The position numbers were made by a program, and so were the translations under genes. The notes under the pieces were generated by a model, which did not search any database, had not been told where the DNA came from, and saw nothing but the letters and a program-made list of their open reading frames with translations. DNA of 64,000 nt from Thermotogota bacterium (GTDB taxonomy: Bacteria > Thermotogota > Thermotogae > Thermotogales > DSM-5069), in the NCBI GenBank assembly GCA_029551145.1, contig JAKPGA010000022.1, forward strand, positions 1-64,000. Reading direction: 5' to 3'. This document shows, one piece after another, positions 1-8,601 of this stretch. Each line of letters opens with the position of its first letter. The stretch's first letter is position 1.

Positions 1-456
1 CCAGTCCTTGCGAGCGATGTTTATACAGTTGATTCCGTTGCGGCAGCCATTGCAAGTCTATCGTCCGACCTGAGGGCAGACGTGCTCACCGAACTTGGCA
101 AACTCAATCCCGTAAAGGCTGCCCAGGTGATGAATAGGATAGCATCGATCGAGAATATACTCCAGGATTTGCAGCGAAGGCAAAGTGAACTTGCCGAAAG
201 GCAAAAACAGATTACAAATGAACTATCTCTCTTGATTGATGCCAAAATAGTCCGAGACCTTTCAATACAGTCTTTGAACCAGTTCACCGACGAACAGATA
301 CTTCAGATGATCGACTCTCTCTCCTTAGATGAGAATTCGGTAATGGTAATACTCTCCATCTTGAAAAATGAACGATCAAAGGAAATACTCAAAAAACTGA
401 AAGATCAAAAGCCGCAGTTGTTCCAAAAACTGGTGATCAAGGGGGTGAATTTATAA
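1..456 (+). CDS. MotE/MgtE-N-like flagellar protein, 5' partial
   Basis: The reading frame is open from base 1, so the GTG at 82 offered by the ORF track is internal and the gene begins upstream of the window. The visible 151 residues contain two helical units of MgtE-N/MotE type (around SDLRADVLTELGKLNPVKAAQVMNRI and again SLDENSVMVILSILKNERSKEILKKL), linked by a Gln/Glu-rich stretch that looks like a coiled coil. Proteins of this kind sit just before fliK in many flagellar operons, and in Bradyrhizobium-type systems MotE acts as a periplasmic chaperone for the stator. Here it is followed directly by fliK, flgD and flgE, so a flagellar role is likely; the exact role is inferred from context and fold only. 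Confidence 0.7.
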   Translation, partial: PVLASDVYTVDSVAAAIASLSSDLRADVLTELGKLNPVKAAQVMNRIASIENILQDLQRRQSELAERQKQITNELSLLIDAKIVRDLSIQSLNQFTDEQILQMIDSLSLDENSVMVILSILKNERSKEILKKLKDQKPQLFQKLVIKGVNL

Positions 457-2660
457 CAACCCAACCAGTTTCAAACAGCGAGTTCTCAGAGCAAAAACCC
501 GTAAAATCCTCAACCTCTGTGTCCTTTGCTGCTATCTTGCAATTGGTGAAAGTCAAGATGCAGCAGGGTCAGATTGATGCACCTCAGTTTGTGAACCTTG
601 CCAGTACACAAGATCAGAAAAAAACCGATGCGAATAACACAGGAGCCAAAGATTCCAAGTCCTCTGCTCAGATAACTACTACTGCAAAACAAACTGAATC
701 CATCAAAAATATCTCTTCAGAAAACTTGCCTCAGCCGGCGGTTGTGTCAGTTCAAAAAGATAATGCTGAATCAGAGCAGATTCAGAAGGAAAAAGTGCTA
801 ACTGATCTCAAAGCAAAGCCTGTGAACAATCAGAAAACCGAACAAAAACAAGATGAGGGGGAATTCTTAAAGGTTCAGTCAACAGACCATGAAAAACCAA
901 AAACTGAAACCATAAAATCGACATCGATCAAAACAGACACACAGAACTTCAAGAATTTGGCAAATGTACGAGATTCGCAGATACAAGATCAAGAGCAAGC
1001 AACAGTCCAATCTTCTGGCAAACAGGAGAAGTTGGCAAACCAACAAATTGCTCAGACCATTCAGAAACCACTCGTTCAACACAAAAACACCAATGATAAT
1101 CAAGCCGTTGATAGCTCGAGCAAAGTTGCCACAAGATCAAATGAAGAGAATCAATCATTAGATAGATCTTCTCAAACAATGAATATGAAAAAAGCAAAAG
1201 ATGGTTTTTCAGCATCAGATCAAATGAGTCAGACTGTGCAGAAACAAAACACTTGGCAGATTACTCAGAACAACAAGAGTTCACAAAACATTGAAAAAAC
1301 AAATGTCCAAAATAGCTCCACGGAACAACCAAGAACGCAAACCTCATCAATTCAAGATAAATACGCCATGAATCCAGATCAAACAGTCATAACGCAGATG
1401 AATCAGATCAAGCAGGGTGCTCCAACGATTCAGCAAACTGTGCAGCACCCTTCACATAAGAGAGCGCCAGTGCAGCAAAACTTGCAAGAGCAGAACATAA
1501 CAGCGGATAAACCAACCAGAACTGTTTTAAGCGATGACGCAAAAACCCAGTTTCAGACTAATGATTTAAAACCGCAGGTCTCTTACAAGATCGTTCAGGA
1601 GCAAAACATTGAATCTTCAAAGACACTGAAAAATATTCAAACATTGAGGGATTCTGAGTCAAAGTCGACCAAAGCCAATCTCAGATCATCGCAGCAATCG
1701 ATAACAAATGAGTCCCAAGACCAACAGAAAATAGTGCTTTCAAGAAACACTCTTGAATCTCTCGTCTCTCAATCCCAGTCAAATCTTCAAAGTACGACGG
1801 AGAATAATCAAAAAACTAAAGAGAGATCACAGAAAAGCACTCAGCAAAGTGGTGTAATTGTTGAAAATCTTATTGCAAGCAAGAATTCTGTTGCGCCAAC
1901 AACTTCTCAAACACCTTCTATCACGGTCAGACAGGCTCAGGTGATCATCAGAAATGCCATCATCTAGATTCAAGACAGCACAAGTGAATTCACACAATTC
2001 AAGCAGATCAAGAGGGAGTTACCGGATCAGTTAAAAACATCTCAACCGATAAAGATAGAGAACTTCAAGCTTGAGATAGCAAGAGATCTGAAGAAGGACT
2101 CACCTCAGATCATTCAGCAGCCACAACCGGAAAAACTACACCAAACAGAACAGATTAGAGAATTGATGAACACTAAACTTGCCCGCAAGACTTATGAAAA
2201 TGAGCAAACGGTCCAGAATCGTCAGCAACTCCAGCAGACCATCGAAACGGTAATGGTTCGCGTAGAACAACAGGAAAAAAGCTCAAACATCCAGACAATC
2301 GCCGAAACAATAAGGCAAATGCAAAACAGCTCGATCGAAAAAGCCACCGTTGACCTTTCGCCACCAAATCTTGGGAAATTGGAGATCGAGATCCTCAAGC
2401 AGCAGGATCGACTGATGATTACCCTAAAGGTTGCAACCGATGAAACTAAAGAAATGATCGAGAAAAGTTCGAAGGATCTCATGTCAAGATTGAACGCACT
2501 CGGGTTCAAGGTAGAACAAATCGATGTGAAAACAACTCAGAAGGCACAGGAAGATCAACTGTACAAAGATCAAGACCATGAACAAAATCAACATCAAAAC
2601 GAAAGAAGGCACAAAAGATATCAACAAGAGGAGGTGAATGAAGATGATAAACGCGATTGA
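453..2660 (+). pseudogene. fliK: fliK flagellar hook-length control protein, interrupted by in-frame TAG
   Basis: One reading frame runs from about 453 to 2660, broken only by a TAG at 1965-1967; the ORF track shows it as two pieces, 519..1967 and 2163..2660, which share that frame. The N-terminal part is long and Gln/Ser/Thr/Lys-rich, as in FliK rulers. The C-terminal part holds the hook-length domain (Flg_hook), recognisable from VDLSPPNLGKLEIEI and the following RLMITLKVATDETK. FliK measures hook length and switches the export gate to filament substrates. Its position before flgD and flgE fits. The start is unclear: GTG 519 is the first standard start, but a strong SD (AAGGGGGTGA, 439-448) lies just before an ATA at 453, and the extra residues carry a plausible export signal ending in SFAAIL. 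As written, the product would lose its C-terminal domain. Confidence 0.8.
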
Positions 2661-3312
2661 CTATTCTTACTCCACCTACACAACTTCTCAAAGAAAAGCA
2701 AGTAATACACTTGATAAAGAAGCATTTCTTTTGTTGCTGATCACTGAATTGAAGAATCAAAACCCGCTCGACCCCATGGACAACAAAGAGTTCATTGCTC
2801 AGCTCACGCAGTTTTCAACCTTAGAACAGATCACAAATATGACCAAATCGATTCAGGATTTCTTGTCGCTCCAAGAAGGTGCACTTCAAGCACAAGCTGC
2901 TTCATTGATAGGAAAATACGCCGCCGTTCAAACAAACCAAATAGCAGTTAAGGATGGTACGGCGGAGAGTATAGTTTTTGACTTAGATATAGCCGCACCA
3001 GTTGTAGTGAGAATCTACGACTCAAATGGGAATTTAATAAGGGAAGCCACCTCGAGCACCCTCGATGCGGGGACTCACGCGTACGTATGGGATGCGAGAG
3101 ATAGCAGCGGTCTGCAGGTAAAGGATGGAGTTTACACCTACGTTGTTTCAAAGATCAACTCAGATGGAACTGAAACAGAAATCGGTGGCATTGAAGGTGG
3201 CAAAATCGAGTCGGTCAAATTCAGAAACAACCAGATCTACGTTTATATCGGTGGCAGAGAATATCCTCTTGCTTCAATTGTGGAGATTACTGAGGAGGGT
3301 GATAATACATGA
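2644..3312 (+). CDS. flgD: Flagellar hook assembly protein FlgD
   Basis: Scaffold (cap) protein for hook polymerisation. The N-terminal third has the FlgD signature: KEAFLLLLITELKNQNPLDPMDNKEFIAQLTQFSTLEQ. The C-terminal half is the Ig-like/FlgD-Tudor portion, including VRIYDSNGNLIREA and DARDSSGLQVKDGVYTY. At 222 residues it has normal length. Two ATGs compete: 2638 is only one base from the SD (GAGGAGGTGA), while 2644 has a spacing of about seven bases, so I chose 2644. The gene overlaps the end of fliK and ends in an ATGA-type overlap with flgE, so the three are probably translationally coupled. Confidence 0.92.
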   Translation: MINAIDYSYSTYTTSQRKASNTLDKEAFLLLLITELKNQNPLDPMDNKEFIAQLTQFSTLEQITNMTKSIQDFLSLQEGALQAQAASLIGKYAAVQTNQIAVKDGTAESIVFDLDIAAPVVVRIYDSNGNLIREATSSTLDAGTHAYVWDARDSSGLQVKDGVYTYVVSKINSDGTETEIGGIEGGKIESVKFRNNQIYVYIGGREYPLASIVEITEEGDNT

Positions 3313-5198
3313 TGCGCTCAATGTTCAGCGGTGTTGCAGGAATGAAGAATTTCCAGTATGCAATCGATGTTGTTGGCAACAACATAGCGAACGTCAACAC
3401 TGTCGGCTTCAAAGGCTCTCGCGTGACTTTTCAAACAGCACTCTTGCAAACGATGAAAGCAGCGCGAAGCCCGCAAAACAACATGGGTGGGACCAATCCA
3501 ATTCAGATCGGCTTAGGTTCACAACTTGCGACAATAGACAAGATAATGACGCAGGGTTCCTTCGAAAACACTGGTAGAAAAACCGACGTTGCGATCGAAG
3601 GTGACGGCTTTTTTGTGCTCAGCAATGGAACACAGTATTACTACACACGCGCTGGTTCACTTGATGTGGACATGAACGGAACTTTTATCCAGAGTTCCAC
3701 AGGTTTGAAGGTTCAAGGATGGCGCGCGATCCAAGACCCAACGACCGGCACAAGATATGTCGACACGAACCAACCCATAGGCGACATAGTAATAAGTGCT
3801 GGAATGACTATGCCTGCAAATGCAACCACAGCCGCCACGATTGGAGGAAACCTTAATTCAAGGGTTGGACCAATACCATTTTCAATGACCGTTGCTGATA
3901 CACAGAGTAATACTGACTACACCGTAAGATTTGTCTTCTCAAGAACAAGTGCCGATTTCATCAGACAGACTGACCCATTTACCACCTCGCAGAGCTACAC
4001 CTGGGATCTCTATGGAGAGGATGGCAAAGTCAAAGCTGTTGGTTTCATGGTACTGAATGAATTCGGCAGAGTTGTCAATTCTGGCACAGCCTTTCAGGCA
4101 GATGCAACTGCAAATGGTCAACTCACGCAGAATGATTTTGGAGGAAACGTGCCAGCTGATGGAACGTACTACACAATAGTTAAAGATGAAAATGGACAAG
4201 TGATCTTTAAAGACAATGTGCCTGTGGCCGGTGGGAACTTTACCATTAGTGCCACAGGGATAGCAACCGGACAGAAATACTTTGTAATCTTTGGAAGCCA
4301 GAGTGCTGGAGATGAAGTTGCGCTCGGAGGAGATGCAAACATATCAATTCCTACCGCTGGTGAAGCAAGATTCTACGAGTCAGATAACCCGTCCAATTTC
4401 TCCTCACTTGAATACCAAAGTCCAAAATATATCACAGCAATTCAGATGTATGATTCACTTGGAAATCCATACTCTGTTTATTTTGAATTCACAAGAATAG
4501 GACAATTTGAGGATATGCAGAATGCTTGGTTGTGGAGGGCCTACACAGCAAGTGGTGAACCCATAAGCTATGTTGATGCCAACGGCCAGAGTGGTGATGG
4601 AACGAATGACTATGTTGGTGGAGTTATCAATTTCAACGAATCTGGAAGAATCAGCGGTATGTACGGAATCACCTGGAATGGCAGTACACTTGATGTTAGC
4701 GACACAGAGTTGAGAACTATCAAATTTGATGCTACTCACATGGGAGATAGCACGGTGCAGGCAAACATAGATTTCACATCCTTGACACAGTTTGCGGGTA
4801 GTAATTCAGCGGCATTCACATATCAGAATGGAAATGCCTTGGGAACACTGCAATCTTTTGCCATCAACGAGAACGGTGAGATAATAGGCACCTTCAGCAA
4901 TGGTTTGACAGACATTCTTGGACAAGTAGCGCTGGCAGTCTTCAACAACCCGGCAGGCCTCACAGACATTGGCAATTCTCTTTATGTTGTCTCTGCAAAC
5001 AGTGGACTTGCACAGATAGGCACCGCCGGTAGCGGCGGAAGAGGTACACTCATACCGGGTGCACTTGAGATGTCGAACGTTGATCTTGCCGAAGAATTTA
5101 CAAAGATGATCATAGCACAGCGTGGTTTTCAAGCGAATGCAAGGGTCATAACAACGGCTGATACGATTCTGGGTGAGCTTGTGGCACTGAGAAGATAA
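3309..5198 (+). CDS. flgE: Flagellar hook protein FlgE
   Basis: Structural subunit of the flagellar hook, exported through the flagellar type III system. The N-terminus is diagnostic (MFSGVAGMKNFQYAIDVVGNNIANVNTVGFKGSR), as is the C-terminal helix (LEMSNVDLAEEFTKMIIAQRGFQANARVITTADTILGELV). At 629 residues it is longer than the roughly 400 residues of enterobacterial FlgE; the extra length lies in the middle, surface-exposed D2/D3-type region rich in Gly, Thr and Asn. The start ATG overlaps the flgD stop codon (ATGA). Next is flbD, after a gap of eleven bases. Confidence 0.95.
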   Translation: MMRSMFSGVAGMKNFQYAIDVVGNNIANVNTVGFKGSRVTFQTALLQTMKAARSPQNNMGGTNPIQIGLGSQLATIDKIMTQGSFENTGRKTDVAIEGDGFFVLSNGTQYYYTRAGSLDVDMNGTFIQSSTGLKVQGWRAIQDPTTGTRYVDTNQPIGDIVISAGMTMPANATTAATIGGNLNSRVGPIPFSMTVADTQSNTDYTVRFVFSRTSADFIRQTDPFTTSQSYTWDLYGEDGKVKAVGFMVLNEFGRVVNSGTAFQADATANGQLTQNDFGGNVPADGTYYTIVKDENGQVIFKDNVPVAGGNFTISATGIATGQKYFVIFGSQSAGDEVALGGDANISIPTAGEARFYESDNPSNFSSLEYQSPKYITAIQMYDSLGNPYSVYFEFTRIGQFEDMQNAWLWRAYTASGEPISYVDANGQSGDGTNDYVGGVINFNESGRISGMYGITWNGSTLDVSDTELRTIKFDATHMGDSTVQANIDFTSLTQFAGSNSAAFTYQNGNALGTLQSFAINENGEIIGTFSNGLTDILGQVALAVFNNPAGLTDIGNSLYVVSANSGLAQIGTAGSGGRGTLIPGALEMSNVDLAEEFTKMIIAQRGFQANARVITTADTILGELVALRR

Positions 5199-5209
5199 GG
5201 TGAGCTCTG

Positions 5210-5425
5210 ATGATATGGCTTACTCATTTGAGAGGTAAACAGTTCGTTCTAAATGCCGAGATGATCGAGTCAATTGAGGCATTGCCTGACACCACTATCA
5301 CGCTCTTCAATGGTAGAAAGTACATTGTGCAGGAGAGAGTCGAAGAAGTTGTATCAAAAGTGATAGAATACAAAAAGCAAGCCTATCCAGTGCTTGATAT
5401 TTTGAAATATTTACCTCGGCAGTAG
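5210..5425 (+). CDS. flbD: FlbD family flagellar protein
   Basis: Small protein (71 residues) of the FlbD family: it begins MIWLTHLRGKQFVLNAEMIESIEALPDTTITLFNGRKYIVQE, the family's hallmark pattern, with a conserved hydrophobic start, an IE.LPDT.I.L.NGRKY core and a VIEYKK helix. In Gram-positive and Thermotogota operons it sits between flgE and motA, exactly as here. Its biochemical role is not well established. It is not the sigma-54 activator of Caulobacter that shares the symbol. Confidence 0.85.
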   Translation: MIWLTHLRGKQFVLNAEMIESIEALPDTTITLFNGRKYIVQERVEEVVSKVIEYKKQAYPVLDILKYLPRQ

Positions 5426-5437
5426 GTAGGTGATTAG

Positions 5438-6226
5438 ATGGACATATCGACAATACTCGGAATCGGTTTGGCGTTCGGAATGATTGCCTTTGGCATTATT
5501 TCAAACCAGTCCTCGCTGATGACCTATTACAATTTGCCGTCGCTGTTCATCACAGTTGGTGGTGCATTGGCTTCCACGATTGCGTCGCACCCAAAGGAGA
5601 AAAGTTTCAAGATCATTCAAGTGATGCTCTCGACTGTCAAAGAACCTAAGGTTGACAACATAGGGCTTGTTAGAACCTTGGTTTCTTTTTCCGAGAAAGC
5701 AAGGCGAGAAGGGCTTCTGTCGCTTGAAGAAAACCTGAACGAGATAGAAGATCCATTCATGAAAAAAGCTGTCCAACTTGTCATTGATGGAACAGACCCA
5801 GATCTGCTGAGAAGCATGATGGAAACGGAAATGGATCTGATCGAAGAAGATCTATCGGCTGAGAAGGCTTTGATGGATTCAGCTGGTGCCTTCGCACCCG
5901 CCTATGGAATGATTGGCACACTGATAGGTTTGATAGCGATGCTCAAGACGTTGAACAACCCAGAAACGCTTGGTCCAGGCATGTCAGTGGCGTTGATAAC
6001 GACCTTCTATGGTTCAATCCTTTCTAACAGCGTCTTTCTGCCTATGGGTGAGAAGATAGGTCGAAGAGCCACCAAGATATTGAGACAAAAACAAATGATT
6101 TTGGAGGGTGTTCTTTCGATTCAGGCAGGAGAAAACCCAAGGGTGCTGGAAGAAAAGCTCAAATCATTCTTGAACATTCAGGAAAAAACAGCCTATGAGG
6201 CGGCAACTCAGGAGGTAACCGCTTAA
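5438..6226 (+). CDS. motA: Flagellar motor stator protein MotA
   Basis: Inner-membrane stator subunit forming the ion channel with MotB. Four hydrophobic segments are visible: near residues 5-20, 28-48, around 145-170 (GAFAPAYGMIGTLIGLIAMLKTL) and 180-200 (GMSVALITTFYGSILSNSVFLPMGEKI). The long cytoplasmic loop between the second and third segments contains charged residues (KEPKVDNIGLVRTLVSFSEKARREGLLSLEE), the region that contacts the rotor protein FliG in this family. At 262 residues it matches the short Bacillus/Thermotoga MotA/PomA type. Its stop codon overlaps the motB start (TAATG). Ion preference (H+ or Na+) cannot be settled from the sequence. Confidence 0.95.
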   Translation: MDISTILGIGLAFGMIAFGIISNQSSLMTYYNLPSLFITVGGALASTIASHPKEKSFKIIQVMLSTVKEPKVDNIGLVRTLVSFSEKARREGLLSLEENLNEIEDPFMKKAVQLVIDGTDPDLLRSMMETEMDLIEEDLSAEKALMDSAGAFAPAYGMIGTLIGLIAMLKTLNNPETLGPGMSVALITTFYGSILSNSVFLPMGEKIGRRATKILRQKQMILEGVLSIQAGENPRVLEEKLKSFLNIQEKTAYEAATQEVTA

Positions 6227-7095
6227 TGCCAAGGAAGAAGAAACAGCCTGAAGCACCAAAAGGTAGCTGGCTGACCACATACGGTGATATGGTAACTCTG
6301 TTACTAACCTTTTTTGTGCTCCTGTTCTCTATGGCAACCATAAGCCCTGGAAAGTTCCAGCAGGTAGTGGTTGGGTTGAAATCAGCCTTGACGGGCATGC
6401 CACCGAGTGTTCTGACAGGTGGTAAGAGTTTGTCGGAGGAGCCATTGATTACATCGCAGAGGGGAGTCTACCAGGAACTGATAAGAATAGCCGAGGAATA
6501 CAAAGGAAAGATAACGATTCAGGAAAGAGATGAAGGAACGATCATTATCATGCAAGATATGGCCTTTTTCGCCCCAGGAACAGCCAAATTGACTGTTCAA
6601 GCCAAGGAACTGTTAGGAAAAATCGGATCAGTCATCATAGAACACACGACAAATGTTCTTCAAGTCTATGGTTACGCTGATGATCAGCCTGTTCCAGAAG
6701 ATTCCATTTACGTATCAAACTGGCATTTGAGTTCAGCAAGGGCTTCGAGTGTTGTCCAATTTTTCACTGAAGAACTCAAAAAGCGAAGGTCCATCGAACG
6801 GCTGGCAGATATCAGGGCAGGCAGGTTTGACCCAGAATATTTCTATGATCAGCAGAGATTCTACCCAATAGGAATGGGAGATTGGTCGATAAGAAAAGAG
6901 ATAGAGGCATTAGAGAATTACATCGAAAATGAGAAACAGCTCGCGACTATCAGATACCAGCAAAATGAGATTGATCAGAACGCATACAACGAGATGTTGG
7001 CTTCGTTGAACAAGCAGTATTCTGCTCGCGTAGCTCAGTTAAGAAATGAGTATCGAAGGATTGATATACTTATAAAGAGAGAGAAAGCGAAGTAG
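6226..7095 (+). CDS. motB: Flagellar motor stator protein MotB with an interrupted OmpA-like domain
   Basis: Stator partner of MotA that anchors it to peptidoglycan. A short basic N-terminus precedes one membrane helix with the ion-binding aspartate (WLTTYGDMVTLLLTFFVLLFSM, Asp21). The periplasmic part carries an OmpA-like domain: VYGYADDQPVP, then NWHLSSARASSVVQFF and IGMGDWS. Normally the final NRR(V/I)(E/D)I strand follows shortly; here about 60 charged residues (roughly 226-285, helical in appearance) come first, and the equivalent YRRIDILI lies at the very C-terminus. That suggests a helical insertion inside the peptidoglycan-binding domain. The gene is tightly coupled to motA and followed by fliL. 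Confidence 0.92.
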   Translation: MPRKKKQPEAPKGSWLTTYGDMVTLLLTFFVLLFSMATISPGKFQQVVVGLKSALTGMPPSVLTGGKSLSEEPLITSQRGVYQELIRIAEEYKGKITIQERDEGTIIIMQDMAFFAPGTAKLTVQAKELLGKIGSVIIEHTTNVLQVYGYADDQPVPEDSIYVSNWHLSSARASSVVQFFTEELKKRRSIERLADIRAGRFDPEYFYDQQRFYPIGMGDWSIRKEIEALENYIENEKQLATIRYQQNEIDQNAYNEMLASLNKQYSARVAQLRNEYRRIDILIKREKAK

Positions 7096-7103
7096 GTGAT
7101 CCA

Positions 7104-7597
7104 ATGGCCGACGAAGAAAAAAAGAAAAAGGGACTCGGGGGCATTTTAATGCTCATAATCATACCAGCAGTTGTAGCTGTAGGTGCAACGGTGGCAACCA
7201 TCATGCTCTTAGGAACGAATTTGACACCAAAAGGCAGCAGACAACCACGACGACACCAACGGAGATTAAAGCTGTGGTCATACAATCAGGAACTTACACT
7301 ACCTTCATGCTCAAGGGTGGTAAAGAGGTAGCGGTGATCGACTCACTGAGTTTTACTGTGGCAAGCGATGCTTGTCGAGCAGCGATCGCAACCAAGCATG
7401 ATGAGATCATGGACGGCCTGATGTTGATTTTCCTCAGCAAAGAAAAATCTGAACTTAATACTGCTGCGGGTATTGAACTTCTCAAAAAGCAGCTAAGAGC
7501 AATGGTGAATGAGGTGACGGGTTTCACTGGAGATAGAGAGCGGCTCGGTGTAGTTACAGTTTATCTTTACATTAAGGCCATCAGTTCCGTCGAATGA
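7104..7597 (+). pseudogene. fliL: fliL flagellar basal body-associated protein, frameshifted
   Basis: The first part (from ATG 7104) encodes a basic start and one membrane helix (GGILMLIIIPAVVAVGATVATIMLLG), as in FliL. After LTPK that frame drifts into Arg-rich junk. The adjacent frame, from about 7230 to 7597, continues a sensible FliL: a Thr/Pro linker (TTTTTPTEIKA), then GTYTTFMLKGGKEVAVIDSLSFTVA and a C-terminal ELLKKQLRAMVNEVTGF helix. The switch falls at an AAAA run in CACCAAAAGGCAG; one more A would restore a single frame of about 165 residues. FliL is an inner-membrane protein that encircles the stator. A sequencing error, a real mutation or -1 slippage at AAAA are all possible. The gene ends in an overlap with the fliM region. 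Confidence 0.8.
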
Positions 7598-7608
7598 GAG
7601 GTGATGGC

Positions 7609-8601
7609 GTGACCGATGTCCTCAGTCAAGAAGAAATAGACAGATTGTTGCAAGCAGTTAGTTCTGGGGAAGTGTCAATAGAGGAGATCAAAAAAGAAGA
7701 GGAAAAGAAAATAAAGCCCTATGACTTTCGAAGGCCAAGCAAATTCTCCAAAGAGCACATAAGGGTCTTTGATATGATTCACGAGAACTTTGCAAGATCT
7801 GTATCCACATATCTATCGGGAAGGGTGCGTACCTTCACAAATATAAACCTTGCGAGTATAGATCAAATATCTTATGAAGAATTCATAAGGTCACTTCCAA
7901 CGCCGTCTTTCATCGTGGTCTTCAATGCCCCAGAATTTGTTGGTAACGCCATCATTGAAATGAATCTCGAACTCTTTTACACGATATTGGATCTGATCCT
8001 TGGTGGTCCTGGTATTCCACATGTAAAACGTACGCCTTCTGACATAGAAATATCGATAATGAGGAAAGAAATCATAAATATACTGACCAGCCTTGCCCAA
8101 GCTTGGAGTGATGTTTATCACTTCGTACCAAGTATCGAAAGTATCGAGAACAACCCTCAGTTTGTCCAAATCGCGCCACCAAACGAGATGGTGCTTTTAG
8201 TGTCCCTGTTTGTCACCATAGGGAAAACCGAAGGATTTTTGAACGTGTGCTGGCCTTCGTCCCTGACCGAACCCTTTATGGACAGATTGACCTCAAGAAG
8301 CTGGTTTGTCACCAAACGAGAACAAGTCTCAGAAAAGACACTTGAAGATCTGAAACAGAATATCAAAACGATGAATATCAGTCTGTCTGCAATCCTTGGC
8401 GAGACCATTCTAACTGTGAAGGAAGTTTTGGACTTGGAAGTGGGTGATGTCATACGGTTAAGAACTCATAAAGACGACGAGGTAATGGTCGAAGTTCACG
8501 GAAAAGCCAAGTTCGTGGGTCAACCCGGCGTCTTCAAGGGGCATAGGGCTGTCCGGATAACCCGGATCTTCAAACCGGAGGTGGAGGAAGATGAACAGTG
8601 A
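7609..8601 (+). CDS. fliM: Flagellar motor switch protein FliM
   Basis: Part of the cytoplasmic C-ring. The N-terminus holds the CheY-P-binding motif TDVLSQEEIDRLLQAV, then an acidic/basic linker, then the CheC-like middle domain (YDFRRPSKFSKEHIRVFDMIHENFARSVSTYLS; LILGGPG) and the C-terminal SpoA domain (LDLEVGDVIRLRTHKDDEVMVEVHGKAKFVGQPGV). I chose GTG 7609, which gives the usual short lead before LSQEEID and is five bases after GAGAGGTGA; the ORF-track ATG 7594 overlaps the fliL stop and sits before that SD. The product is 330 residues. Its end overlaps fliY by eleven bases. Confidence 0.95.
   Translation: MTDVLSQEEIDRLLQAVSSGEVSIEEIKKEEEKKIKPYDFRRPSKFSKEHIRVFDMIHENFARSVSTYLSGRVRTFTNINLASIDQISYEEFIRSLPTPSFIVVFNAPEFVGNAIIEMNLELFYTILDLILGGPGIPHVKRTPSDIEISIMRKEIINILTSLAQAWSDVYHFVPSIESIENNPQFVQIAPPNEMVLLVSLFVTIGKTEGFLNVCWPSSLTEPFMDRLTSRSWFVTKREQVSEKTLEDLKQNIKTMNISLSAILGETILTVKEVLDLEVGDVIRLRTHKDDEVMVEVHGKAKFVGQPGVFKGHRAVRITRIFKPEVEEDEQ

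Noticed and set aside
82-84. GTG 82 as the start of the first gene
   Set aside because: The frame is open to base 1 with matching MotE/MgtE-like sequence, and no SD precedes this GTG.
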